This document shows, in pieces, positions 1-11,300 of a stretch of 64,000 nucleotides of DNA. Position 1 is the stretch's first letter. Every line of letters starts with the position of its first letter. Position numbers and translations under genes: made by a program. Source of the DNA: Zanthoxylum bungeanum (taxonomy: Eukaryota > Streptophyta > Magnoliopsida > Sapindales > Rutaceae); NCBI GenBank assembly GCA_019454045.1, contig SKCR01035586.1:62001-126000 (forward strand), given 5' to 3'. Under the pieces are notes generated by a model, which searched no databases, was not told the origin of the DNA, and saw only the letters and a program-made list of their open reading frames with translations.

Positions 1-1280
1 TCCTTTTTGTTTATTTGATATCCTTTACAGGTCGTGTTGGTGCTATTCTATGATCTAAGTTATCCAATTTTTAAGACGAGTCATGTCTATTTTTTGTAAA
101 TTTTGAGGCTCAGAGAGACAGTTTATTCATGTCTCCTGCTGGTAACGTCCTGTGAATGTCGAGTGTTACAACAACCCTATATCGACATAGTATTATTTTT
201 TCATTGTTCTACTTTTGCGAGCGATCGGAAAATGGATGCTTGTATGGTTTTTGATGATGTATCTTTCAAAATATATTTTCAAATATTGTTTAGGGATTAT
301 ATTTTCAAGAAACATATCAGAAATGATTTTGGTTCACATGGCTTATGTTTTCTATAAACGAATGGGATTTGGTTTACGTGCTCTCTGAGCGTTTGATGTT
401 TTTTCAGTTCTGCATTATTTCCATTTTGACATTCTTTGACTCCATTTTCAGATGAAAATTTTCATTGACGTTTAATATTTTGAAAGGTCAGATGTTTGAT
501 GAAGTTATCTTCTAATGAATCTGTTGTATCTTGACGTATTTTGAATCCTGATGTATTTTCGATCTTTAGTCATATATCGATTTTTATACTCCGATATGTG
601 TTGTGATTCGCTCTTAGTATCTCGTTATAGGACATCTGTATATGATTTTATATCCATATGTATATGTATGTATATGATTTTGGATACATGTTCTCATTTC
701 TGTTACATTATAGTTATAAAGGTATATGACTTCGCTTACATATCTCCGCTTTATTATGCTTCTGGTCAAGTTTGATGTTATATTTAGATATATGTATATA
801 TGCATATGATATAGGTAATATCTTGACGTTTTTTTAGGAGTTCACTCACCGGGTCTTCTAAAAGATATAACCCTCCCCCACTCTTAGTGTATGTGTTGTA
901 GGTTATAGGTTCATGCGTTTCAGGGTAACCTATAGAGGAGACGGATGCCACAAAGCAGTCATTAACACCACGACCTGTATATCATCTAAGTTTGGGCCTA
1001 TGTGGATGTGTGTGTGTTTGATGTGTAGGCTATGAGGCCGAGATATATATGTGCATGATATGAATTGAAAGTTAAGATGATCTGGCATATGTTTGATCTG
1101 AATGTATGTTTGTATATGTTATCTGAATGACCAAAAGGAATGAATATTATATGGAGTCCATATGTAAGCATTGTAGTCTTATATATGTTGTATAAGTGTC
1201 TGAGGCAGAGGGTGATGAGGCAACCCGTCGCCTGCCGGTAGCGTCCCGACCCCCTTCGGGGTGGGGTATTATAGTGATTT
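1..1280. other. Unassigned AT-rich sequence, possibly an old LTR
   Basis: No protein-coding gene is convincing here; open frames are short and have no recognisable motif. The stretch ends in a GC-rich block near 1230-1275 that can fold as ACCCC-cttc-GGGGT and runs into GGGGTATTATAG, which resembles the 3' end of some plant Ty3/gypsy LTRs. Positions 838-960 carry a more GC-balanced block. The resemblance is by eye only and no second copy exists in the window to define ends. Confidence 0.25.
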
Positions 1281-1763
1281 TTCATATTATCATCATCATT
1301 TAAGTTCAAGTAGAAAAAGGCACACAGAGAGAGAATTGGTATGGGAATGGCAGTCAACATCGCGCAAAGTTCATGACAAGAGAAGTGTCATTTCATGTCA
1401 GAGGAGGATCAAGAAGACATCGGAACTCAAGGCGGCTGCAGTTAGTGCAGGTGAGACATCCTCAAACAATTTCTAAAATGAGATAACTTAGATGAACACA
1501 GTAGTAGTATAAGAGAATTTATTGAATCTCTTTGCAGACAATATAGGTGACTGAAATTTTTTTATTTGGAATCAATAAAAGTTGTCGAGTCATATGGTTT
1601 GGAGTGTATGAGTGCTAAGTTTAAATATTTAACCAGCAAATTTCAGTTTGGACTAGAAAACTAATATTTTGTAGTCTTTTCAGTGGGCAACCTTAATTAG
1701 CTATTTTACTCCTTACTTTTTGCATCCTTCAAATCTATTGTAGATATCTGATTGTAATTAATT
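1281..1763 (+). other. Possible host DNA with a splice-like exon edge
   Basis: This is the sequence immediately outside element E. A purine-rich open stretch (frame open about 1261-1476) meets CAG|GTGAGA near 1449-1455, and about 90 bases later comes a pyrimidine-rich CTCTTTGCAG. Together they look like a donor and acceptor of a short plant intron. No protein family is recognisable in the open stretch, so this is only a candidate host gene fragment. Confidence 0.2.
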
Positions 1764-1768
1764 ACACA

Positions 1769-2682
1769 TGTTGATGAGGATTTCTACAACTAAGATATTT
1801 AAACAATTCGGCAAGGGCGAAGAGGGGATTTTCATTTTTGGAGGATCATACGTCCAGATGTTTTGGTCAGTTCTCGGGCAGTTAGAGAATTCGAGCACTT
1901 CTTCCTCGGATTTGCGCAGATTTCATAGATCGACAACATCAGAACTGAGGCCGACCATATTTTACCGGAAGCTCGGTTTGGATCTGTCCTACCTTCTGGA
2001 ACGGGCTGACGAGTTTGGATATTTCGGGTCAGGACGGGAACAGTTTGGGAAGCTCGGTAGATCACTTCGTCGACCTCTTGAAGACCGACGTGAGATCAAG
2101 GTAGTTGGACTTTCCCCTCTGATACGTGTCATTATTCAAAGGCTATTTACAGGCTGGCATTATTATTGTTGCGTGTGGCAGTAGAGAAAATAGGTTGATG
2201 TGATAGGCCGTCAGACTGCGGGCTTACTTTCGGCGACGACAGTCTTGGGGCAGAGAGCCCGTTAATAATTCGGAGATCACACGGGAAATGTCATAAAGCT
2301 AGAGGAACATTATTGTAATTCTCTAAGTATATAAAGAGAAGTTGAATTCATTTGTGAAGAGAGATAGAAAAATAGAGAGCGAAACTTGTAACAAAGATAG
2401 GATGAGCACCACTTGTAAAAACTTAAAAGGCAAACAGGTCGGTTCCGTTTAGACCTCCCTCCAAACAGGTCGGCCGAGTTAGTTTTGGTAATAAAAACAA
2501 CATCCACCACTTTGTGCCCGTGGACGTAGGCTGGAATCGCTTCGCCGAACCACGTTAAAACTCTCATTGTCGACTTTGTGTTTTATTTCTGCCTTTTATC
2601 GCGTTTTCTTTTGGTCTTCCATAACCAAACAAAATCAAGGTTGAAAGAGGATTGTCCCTGAGATGAAAATCACCCGTCAACA
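1769..2682 (+). repeat. Element E 5' LTR
   Basis: 914 bp, starting TGTTGATGAGG and ending ACCCGTCAACA, giving short inverted termini TGTTGA/TCAACA. It aligns over its length with 30713-31632. It has about 20 bp (near 2240-2270) that the 3' LTR lacks, and lacks a short segment near its end that the 3' LTR has. An open frame of about 100 codons runs through 1880-2184 in both LTRs, but it resembles no known protein. Confidence 0.9.
2328..2336 (+). promoter_or_regulatory. TATA box of element E 5' LTR
   Basis: TATATAAAG lies in the 3' half of the LTR and is preserved in the other LTR at 31253-31261. Transcription would begin about 30 bp downstream, near 2365. Assignment is by motif and conservation only. 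Confidence 0.55.
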
Positions 2683-2683
2683 G

Positions 2684-2701
2684 TTGGTGCCGTCTGTGGG
2701 G
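2684..2701 (+). other. Element E primer-binding site
   Basis: TTGGTGCCGTCTGTGGGG lies two bases after the LTR end. This TTGGYGCCGTCTGTGGG form is a common primer-binding sequence in plant Ty3/gypsy-type and derived non-autonomous elements. The matching tRNA was not checked. Confidence 0.7.
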
Positions 2702-3784
2702 AAAGAACAAAAAGCAACTTGTGTAGTAAGACAATGGTAAATGGTGGAAATCATGGATCATTGGAGAGTTCTACAGCAGAATGGTTCGGGAAAATAAGGG
2801 AATGAATGGATGAAAGGGGAAAGAAATAGGAAGAAGCTGGCCAGAGCGGAGAGAGGAAAGGGTTCGCAAGAAGAAAGAAGGTTGACAATAGTAGAATAGA
2901 TAGTGGAAGGAATGACCAAGGAATTTCGGGCGGCAATGGCTTTCCTTTTTCGTTTTGGGTTGTAGAATGGAATGTAAGAGGGTCAGCCAACGATTACCCA
3001 TTAGGACTGAGTAGTAGAATGAAATGTAACATTATGGATGGGTGACGTTTTAGCTGAACAAGTCCCTCCAGGAGCAGTTGCCATGCTTGTTTGGCCTGCC
3101 AAGGTCCTCTGTTCCAGAGAGAGGTAGTGCTAAAGGATCGGCCAAGGGTAGAGGACAACATCCATCAGGCTCCCCCTCGATCAGCACAGTACCCACCCAC
3201 CCCCCCCCCCCCCCCCCCCCGCGAATGAGAGGAAGGAGAGAAAAATGGACACGATGAGGGCCACAAGGATTCAGAACAGAAGACCTCGGTTGGGCTCCCA
3301 GACTTGCTTAGAAATAATCTTAGAAAGCCCGGTCGGGGGATTCCTATCGACACGGTATAGAAGCAAGCCATGGCTAGAAGATGTGTCAGACTGCCAAGAC
3401 AAGAACCAGAAGATCATTGTAAATAGCTCTCTTAAAATGACCCGCAAAGAGTTGTAAGGAGGGCAGTAGGTCCCTTGAATATGAATAAAACTTTCTATTT
3501 TGATTAAAAAAAACTTGTCCATTTTACTTGTTGTTAATTGAATACGAAAGTTATGTTCAATATTCTTGGGATATGCTCGATGTGAAGGGGTGATCGGTAG
3601 TCGGGAAGGGCACCAAGCCCGTGGCACGCCAATCCCGGATGTCATTATCAAATCTCTGGGTGGAAGTGTCCCGACCTGGCTCCATTCACCATTGAGGATC
3701 TAGAACCATCAAGGGATGATGTACATGTGGGAAAAATGCGAACCCCTCGTGGCACGCCAATCCCGGGTGTCATTATCAAACCCC
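2702..3784 (+). other. Element E interior, first piece, non-coding
   Basis: An ATG at 2734 opens only 23 codons before a stop, so any gag is lost or never existed. The first half is strongly purine-rich on this strand. It contains an uninterrupted run of 21 C (3200-3220). It also contains a direct repeat of about 30 bp beginning GTGGCACGCCAATCCCGG, at about 3621 and 3750. It resumes across the A insertion at 19091 and across the B insertion at 29544. Confidence 0.6.
3200..3220 (+). repeat. Poly-C tract (C21)
   Basis: Twenty-one consecutive C residues follow a short ACCCACCCAC run inside element E. Its length may be unreliable because homopolymers are error-prone in sequencing. Confidence 0.9.
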
Positions 3785-3789
3785 CGAGG

Positions 3790-6059
3790 TGTTGGATAAT
3801 TATGACTCATAGCATCACTATTTGTACAGAACATGGTGTTGTTGTACAAATTAACTATGTGACAAAGGAAATTTCTCTTTTATCATTTGTAATTGGATTA
3901 CCTGAATATATAAATGATAAAAGTCCTTATGATTAGTTCCGGATTAATAAGATATGAGACAGTATTAATCCACAAAGGTTTAATCATTAAATATCTCTAA
4001 TCGTAGTATTATCGAGACTGGACATCGATAATGCGGAATAGGCTAGTATTACACTTATGCGTGTTATGGAAGCGTAATGGCATAGTTCTCATATATTTGG
4101 GTATTGGATACTCATGCAAGTGTAATAGGAGGTTCTGTTTACCGATGGTACGGAAACGGCTTCGCTCTGGATAGACCCCTCGGAATCCCATTGGTAGTAT
4201 GACTATGTGTCTATGGGAATCCGAATCAGGGTAGGTGTATTGGGTTTTAACCTGAGACTTGCATCGCTAATACTTGCGACAATCAATATACTTTGGTTTT
4301 GGTCGTCCAGGGCTTTAACAGGTTCTGTCTACGCCTCTTCTGGGTATACTGAGAATTGTAGTATATTTGGTGTGATGTCAAGATGGAAGTATCACTTCAG
4401 TCATATGGAGATGATGATCACACAAGGATACATAACTGGTACTCTAAGTGTTATAGCCATCGGGGAAGTATGACTAGGTCATGACTTTACGATCATAAAA
4501 AGACTAGTTGTTAGTGATCCGATATATGCTTCGTACATGACAGACACAACTCCAGCCCCAAGCCTAGCATGTGACATCCGATATTGGATCGTAATACGCA
4601 ATACTATGTATACTACACCTGACAAAGATCATGTATTCAGTAGAAGAATATTTCTGGAGAATTGGTAGGCACGGTGCTTTGCTAGAAGCCAACCATGTCT
4701 TGTAAATCGGTAAAGATGTGGTACTGGGTACGCACGTGTTCGGATAGTCCGATGACCGTATTTACTGCCAACATATTCAGGGATCTCTTGGGTCGCATCC
4801 CAAAGATTCACCGATGATGTTTGACTCGAACAATATTAATCTAGGATTAATTACGAGAGAGAAAATTAATCTGGGATTAATTATGGCAAGAATTAATCTG
4901 AGATTAATTATCAGAGAAAGAATTAATCTAGGATTAAATTCGTCGAGAAGAGAGAACGCGATTAATTTGGAATTAATGGTAAAGTAAATTTAATGGTTAA
5001 ATTAGATTTTACTATTTAATTTATTGGGCTAAAATAATATATTAGATATATTAAATGAAATCGGATTTCAACGTGGAATTAATTGGATTTTAATTATAGC
5101 GAACGAATTAATTTGGAATTGATTCGTAAGCGACTTTAATAATAATTTTGCGAGACATAATTATTTAATTAAATTAGATTTAATTGCGTCGCGACGGAAA
5201 ATTCGTTTAATCGGACTAAACGGATCTGAGCCCAAAGTGTGTTGAGAAAGCCAACTAGATTTGGAATTAAATAGGTGGGACCAATGACTCACATCAATTG
5301 TCAACAATTGATAGAAGTGGTTGGCAATAGTGTTTGAATATTATTTAAACACTCAACACATTTAATTTTATTTTTCTTAATCTCTCTCCCTCCTTATTTT
5401 GGCTTCACTTTGGCCGAATGGCTTGAGTTGTTCTTGGCCGAATGGCCACTGCATATGGCCGAAATAAAGGTCAATTGGCCTTTGATACCTTTTGTCCGAA
5501 AAGTTAAAGCCAATAACTTTCTTCTTTTAATCATGCCAAAGTGGCTTCTGAATTGATGAATTTGCTTCTCTCTGATTTGACCAAAATGGCCCCTTTTTAC
5601 TTTTGAAGGATTGGCCTCTGCTTGGCAAATGGCTTTTGCCTTCACCTTGGTAAAATGGCATTTTGGCTTTATCTTGGCAGAATGCTTTTGGCTTCACTTT
5701 GGCCGAATGGCCTTTGACTTCTCTTTGGCCGAATGGCCTTTAATTTGTCTTGGCCGAATTGGCCATTTAATCAGAAGCTTGGCCGAATGGCCTTTTCACC
5801 TTAATGGCCAATTGCTTCCTCTCTCCAGATTGAATTGTTGCTTCTCTTGGAGAGTAAAATTCTTCCATTTGTTCTTACTAGCACATAAGGGAGTCAAATG
5901 AAGGTGATAGAGATACTCACCCATGAGCTTCGAAGCTTCAACATCCATAAAAGTTTTGAACTCAAGCCGATCAATGTAAGTCCTCTGCAACTTAGTTTGA
6001 TTTTATTCACACACACGAATCACGCTTAGAGATTCTGTGACATGTCTAGGACTATTACA
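3790..6059 (+). repeat. Complex A first LTR (5')
   Basis: 2270 bp, beginning TGTTGGATAATTATGAC and ending ATTACA one base before the primer site. TATA candidate TATATAAAT is at 3907-3915. Positions 4838-4990 hold an array of ATTAATCTGGGATTAAT-type hairpins. Positions 5395-5810 hold many copies of TTGGCCGAATGGCC. A GTAAGT donor-like site is at 5976-5981. It aligns with 12803-15131 with scattered substitutions and indels, so it is older than the B and C LTRs. Confidence 0.9.
5395..5815 (+). repeat. GGCCGAATGGCC micro-repeat cluster in A LTR
   Basis: TTGGCCGAATGGCC and near variants occur roughly ten times in about 400 bp at irregular spacing. The same cluster is present at 14470-14885 and 18425-18845 in the other A LTRs. 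The core GGCC-gaat-GGCC is an interrupted palindrome. Confidence 0.8.
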
Positions 6060-6060
6060 A

Positions 6061-6072
6061 TGGTATCAGAGC
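6061..6072 (+). other. A primer-binding site (initiator Met type)
   Basis: TGGTATCAGAGC directly follows the first A LTR plus one base. This is the standard Ty1/copia site complementary to the 3' end of initiator methionine tRNA. The copy after the second A LTR (15133-15144) reads TGATATCAGAGC, with one change. Confidence 0.9.
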
Positions 6073-8379
6073 GAGATCTAAGCTTGATTTAATTTATAGG
6101 GTTCATGACTTTAATTTGGGATTTTATGCTTAGAGCTTGATTTTTCCTAAATTGATTGTTTGGTTGAGTTTTATGATGTTCAATTGGATTTTTGCATTGT
6201 TGGAATTTTGTAAAATTGATTAGATTAATTTTCCCTAATTCCTACCCCTTGGCCGTAAATTACCCTAGGAAGCTCATGGTCAATTTTTGAATTAGACAAT
6301 TGGATATGTTGATTCACATGAAATTGAATGTTAATTGTTGATTTAATTAGATTGAAATCAAACTTGGATGTTAATTTCATGTTTTTCCGTGAGTAAGAAG
6401 CATGTTGGAATGGATTGATTGTGCTTTAATTTGTGTTGGACATAAATTAAAATGTTAAGCATGATTAATTAGATTAATTAGTGTTTTGGAAATACTAGAT
6501 TAATTAATTAATTGTGTTAATTACACTTGAATTGAATTAATATGTAATTTGGAATAATGTATTAATTTAATTTGTTGTATTTGGGCTAATGGGTTTGGTT
6601 GGGCCAAATTTTAGTCTTGGATTATATTTGGGCCTAAACAATTTCCATAAAGTCCAAAATATGACTATTGGGCCTTTAATAATTTAATTGGGCCTTTAAT
6701 AATTTAATTGGGCCTAATGGGCCAAAATTGATTCTATGGCATAGGGTGATTCCTAAATGGGCCAAGGCTTTTGGGTTTGATCCATAATGGCCAAAGCCCA
6801 CGCCTGAAGAATTAATTAAAAGCCCATTGGACTTTAATTAAACAGTATTGGATACTAATTGGGCCTTTGAGACCCATTAAGATTGGATTTGGAATCTAAG
6901 TCTTTAAGGCACATAAATAAGTGTAATTATTTAATTTGGAATTAATATAAATTAGTATTGGATACAATTTAAATTGGATTTAAAATTGTAGTTCGATATA
7001 ATTCAATAATACTTACTTTGAGTATTTATTCTTAAACGAGTTTGACTCGAGCAAATCAAATCGTTGTATGAACATTGGATGGTCATAATCAAAGATTAAT
7101 TAATTGGATTAGATTGATTGAATAACATGCTTTGTGTGAATACTTGGATGTATGTATGAATAATGTATATCGGATGGATATTAGAAGGGTGGGGGCAATT
7201 TTGGAAATTGTTGTAATGAATTTAGAATTTATTAAATTGGACCTGCGTGTCCAGCCTATTACCTGTTTTCTCATTGTATTTCTCTTCTCACCAATTCTTC
7301 TCAATGTAAATGAGGTTTCTTTAGAAGTATTATGTAATTGGGTAGAATTAGGAATACTGCTAGCGGGAGAGAGGAAATTGAGAGATTTTTTCTAGGAACA
7401 AATTGTATTATATATCCATCCGCATATCATTATTAATTTTATCACGCCTTATTATGCTTTTAGAATGCATGCTTAAGGGTGTATGATGAGACCTAATCAA
7501 AGATAATAAATTGGTTTCCAATTTACGCGAAAAACCCTCAACAAATATTAAGTGTTTTCCTTCCATTGAGTGAGTCATTCTCAAGATCCAAGATTGGCAC
7601 TAGTTTGTTGGCCAAAGTCAAGACCTTTGTCCATCGCGGATGTGATTGAATCATGAAGGCTTTGTTCCATATCGTACGACTTTGGCAAGTTGTGATTTGT
7701 TGGCCAAAGTCAAGGTCACTTCTTGTTCATCGGCCTCGATTACGAAGCTTTCGCACTGTCAATGGGTCCTATTTAATTGGAATCCTTAAGCTTGTTGTAA
7801 CAAAGCCAAGGCTTAGTTGATTCAGAGGAAAAGGTTAGGAAAATATATTGGATATATTGGCATATATATTATATATATGTTCCGGACATGGAGGTCCACC
7901 TACCGGATCTAGGAATTGGATGAGATCCAATTGATCTTAGAAATCTACCTAGTTAAATATCATACAGCCTGTTGGCCAAAGTCAAGGTTGTGTGTTATTT
8001 AACGGGATCCTAGCCCACTAGGAAACTAGGTTTCCCGAGTACTCCACAAAGGGTTAGAGGCTCGCCGAAAAATAGTGGTAGGCAAGTATTAAATTTGCAA
8101 TTTCTTTTAGATACTTGTCAATACGCGCTCATTTCTTTTTCGTCATTAATTATTTATAGATATATTAGTTGGACTAATATTTAATTGTTGTTTTAATTGA
8201 ACAGTTAGACTGTATTCAAACTACTTCATTTATAGTTGGTTATAAAATTAGATTATAGTAATCAATACATTTGAATGTAACCAATCAATTATAGTTGATT
8301 ATATAGTTAGACTATAGTAATCATTATATTTAATTGTACCTGAAATCGTTGATTGGATAGTTGGAATATAGCAATCAAG
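6073..8379 (+). other. A long untranslated leader, interior 1
   Basis: About 2.3 kb lie between the primer site and the gag start without a significant open frame. Landmarks shared with B and C are the hairpin GGAC-CTGCGT-GTCC (7239-7252) and the repeated motif GGCCAAAGTCAAG (near 7606, 7698 and 7970, with a variant at 7793). A branch-point-like CTAAT is at 8174-8178 and an acceptor-like AACAG ends at 8204. Between the acceptor and the ATG at 8380 is an A-specific stretch of degenerate repeats containing TATAGTAATCA. A 24-bp duplication with GGGCCTTTAATAATTTAATT occurs near 6670-6710 and is single-copy in interior 2. Confidence 0.6.
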
Positions 8380-11300
8380 ATGACTGAAAGATTAGCGTCA
8401 AATGACATAATCCTGGGGAAAATATCTTTAACGGCTTTAATTTTCAGATTGGGAGTAGAACCTCTCAAGAATGACCCCGGAGTTGAGCGAATAGTAGAGC
8501 ATGAGCTTAGGAAGACTCATTGTGATGATAATTTTAGTGCTTAATCCGTCATGCACATCCAGAGCTTCTTAAAAGGCAGACATGAAGGAAGTGAAGGCGG
8601 GACAAGGCTCCGGCTTCAAAGTATGTTTGTTATAAACATGTTCACTACTGGTTTTAAAATTGGATTTTTGATACTAGATGTGGTACATGAATATATGTAC
8701 TGATGTGTGGGATTTGCTGATAAGCAGGAAACTGGCTTCAGATGAGATCGACATACAAGTCGGAAACTTGACGAGAGTCGCTGTTTTGGCCGTAGGAACC
8801 TAAGTTTTGGAATTGCCCTTGGGGCATGTACTTAAATTAGGAAACTGTTATAATGTACCTAGTTTGACTAGAAACATTATCTCTATATCTAGTATAACCC
8901 GTTGCGGGTATACCTTTATATTCTAGAACACTAAGTGTTTTGTTTATAAAGATGATATTGAGATAAACACATTAGATGTGACTAACAGTATTTATATTTA
9001 GAATATAAATTAATCTCATACATATAACATGACAAACAAGTAGCTCAAACTAAATTAATCAGATGAGACTTATTTGTGGCATTATCGTCTGGAACGCATT
9101 AACATGACTCGTATATCCAAATTTGGAATAGTGGATACTAGGACGGATTTGATCATAATTCAAATGATGTCTACGAATCTAATTATTAGGCAAAGTGCCT
9201 AAAACACCTTTTACTAGGTAAAAGTGCAAGTGACATCGATCTGTTAGCCCTCGTTCATAGTGACGTAAGTGGGCCCATTTCTAGCTAGGCTAGAGGGGCA
9301 TATGAATGTTTCGTAACATTTACGGATGTGGCATCGCATTACGGTTATGTGTATCTTATGAAACACAAGTCAGAAACTTTTGAGTAATTCAAAGTGTTTC
9401 GACACGAAGTAAGAAAACAGACCGGTTAAGTATTAAAACATTACGGTTGGACCATAGTGTAAAATACTTAAACATATGAGTCGTTCTGAGCTACCAATTT
9501 CCTTCTGAGGATACACACTAAACAGTGCAATACTTATTTTGAATAAGGTTCCATGAGAATCTGTTAGACAGACTTCATATTAGATATGAACGGGAAAGAA
9601 ACCAAGTTTCTCATTCCTGATGATTTGGGAATGTTGGGCATACGTTTGGATGATACCAAACTAGAACCCAAATCGGATAAGTGCCTATTTGTAATTGGTT
9701 ATCCTAGGGAAATTAAAGTATAGTACTTATACAACTCACAAGAGAACAATGTAATTGTTGCTCTCCATGCGGTTTTCCTAAGAGGAATTCCTATATACAG
9801 TGGTAAGTGGGAGGAAAGTAAAACTCGATGAAAATCAGAGTAATACTATTCCAGGCATCGAGTATTTACGGAACACAAATAGTTCATCAGGGATGAAACT
9901 GTACCATAATCTTTGAATACACAAGAACCGCGTAGGTCGGAGAGAGTCAGAAAACAATCTGGGAGGTATGGGATTTTGATCTCAGCTCATGTAGATATCA
10001 ATCTTATTGAGGAAGACGAACCGGCTACGTATGAGGAAGTGATACAAGGTATCGACTCCTTTTATGGCAAAGTGCTATAAAGTCCGAAATGGATTCCATG
10101 TATACCAACTTAGTTTGGACACTGGTTGATGTACCAGAAGGCATTGTGCCTATTGGTACTATATGTGTCTTCAAGGAAGACATTCACAGATGGCAACATA
10201 CAAATGTACACAGCTAGGCTTATACAGAAAGGGTATCGTCAAAGACATAGTGTCGACTACGACGAAACTTTTTCAACTATTGCCATGATTAAATCCATTC
10301 GGATAATGCTTGCTATAACTGTATATTTCATTTATGAAATATGATTTTTATGTATATAAGAAGGTTAGTGGGAGCGCACTGACAATGAATATCCTATAAG
10401 TTGATGATGTATTGCTTCTTAGCAATAACATTCCCATAATATAATCGGTGAAAGCTTGGCTTTCATGAATAATTCTCCATGGAATACCTGGGAGAATCGG
10501 GCTTTATTCTAGGAATAAGGATCTACTGGGATAGATCTAGAAAGCTGTTGACACTCTCTCAATGTTCGTATGTTTTGATATGTACTTGACCTGATGTCTC
10601 ATACGTTTTGAGCATATATAGACACAATCAGGCCAATCTAGGTGATGGTCACTGGATTGAAGTAAAGAACATCCTTGATCAATGATCCAAGTATGTGTTG
10701 GACAATTATGACCCAAAGCATCACTATTTGTACAGAACATGGTGTTGTTGTACAAATTAACTATGTGACAAATGAAATTGCTCTTTTATCTTTTGTAATT
10801 GGATTACCAAGATACATAAATGATAAAAGTCCATATGATTAGTTCCGGATTAATAAAATATGAGACAGTATTAATCCACTAAGGTTTAATCATTAAAACA
10901 TCCCTAGTCGTAGTATTATCGAGACTGGACATCGATAATGCAGAATAGACTAGTATTGCACTTGTGCGCGTTGTGTGAGCATAACGGCATAGTTCTCATA
11001 TATTTAAGTATTGGATACTTATGCAAGTGTAATAGGAGGTTGTGTTTACCAATGGTACGGAAACAGCTTCGCTCTGGATAGACCCCTCGGAATTCTATTG
11101 GTAGGATGATTATGTGTCTATGGAAGTCCGAATCAGGGTAGGTGTATTTGGTCTTAACCTGAGACTTACATCGCTAATACTTGCGACAATCAATATACTT
11201 TGGTTTTAGTCGTCCAGGGCTTTAACAGGTTCTGTGTACGCCTCTTCTGGGTATATTGAGAATCGTAGTGTATTGGGTGTGATGTCAAGATGGAAGTATC

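Noticed and set aside
6061..6072. TGGTATCAGAGC as part of a tRNA gene
   Set aside because: It is the primer-binding site after an LTR; the rest of a tRNA is absent.
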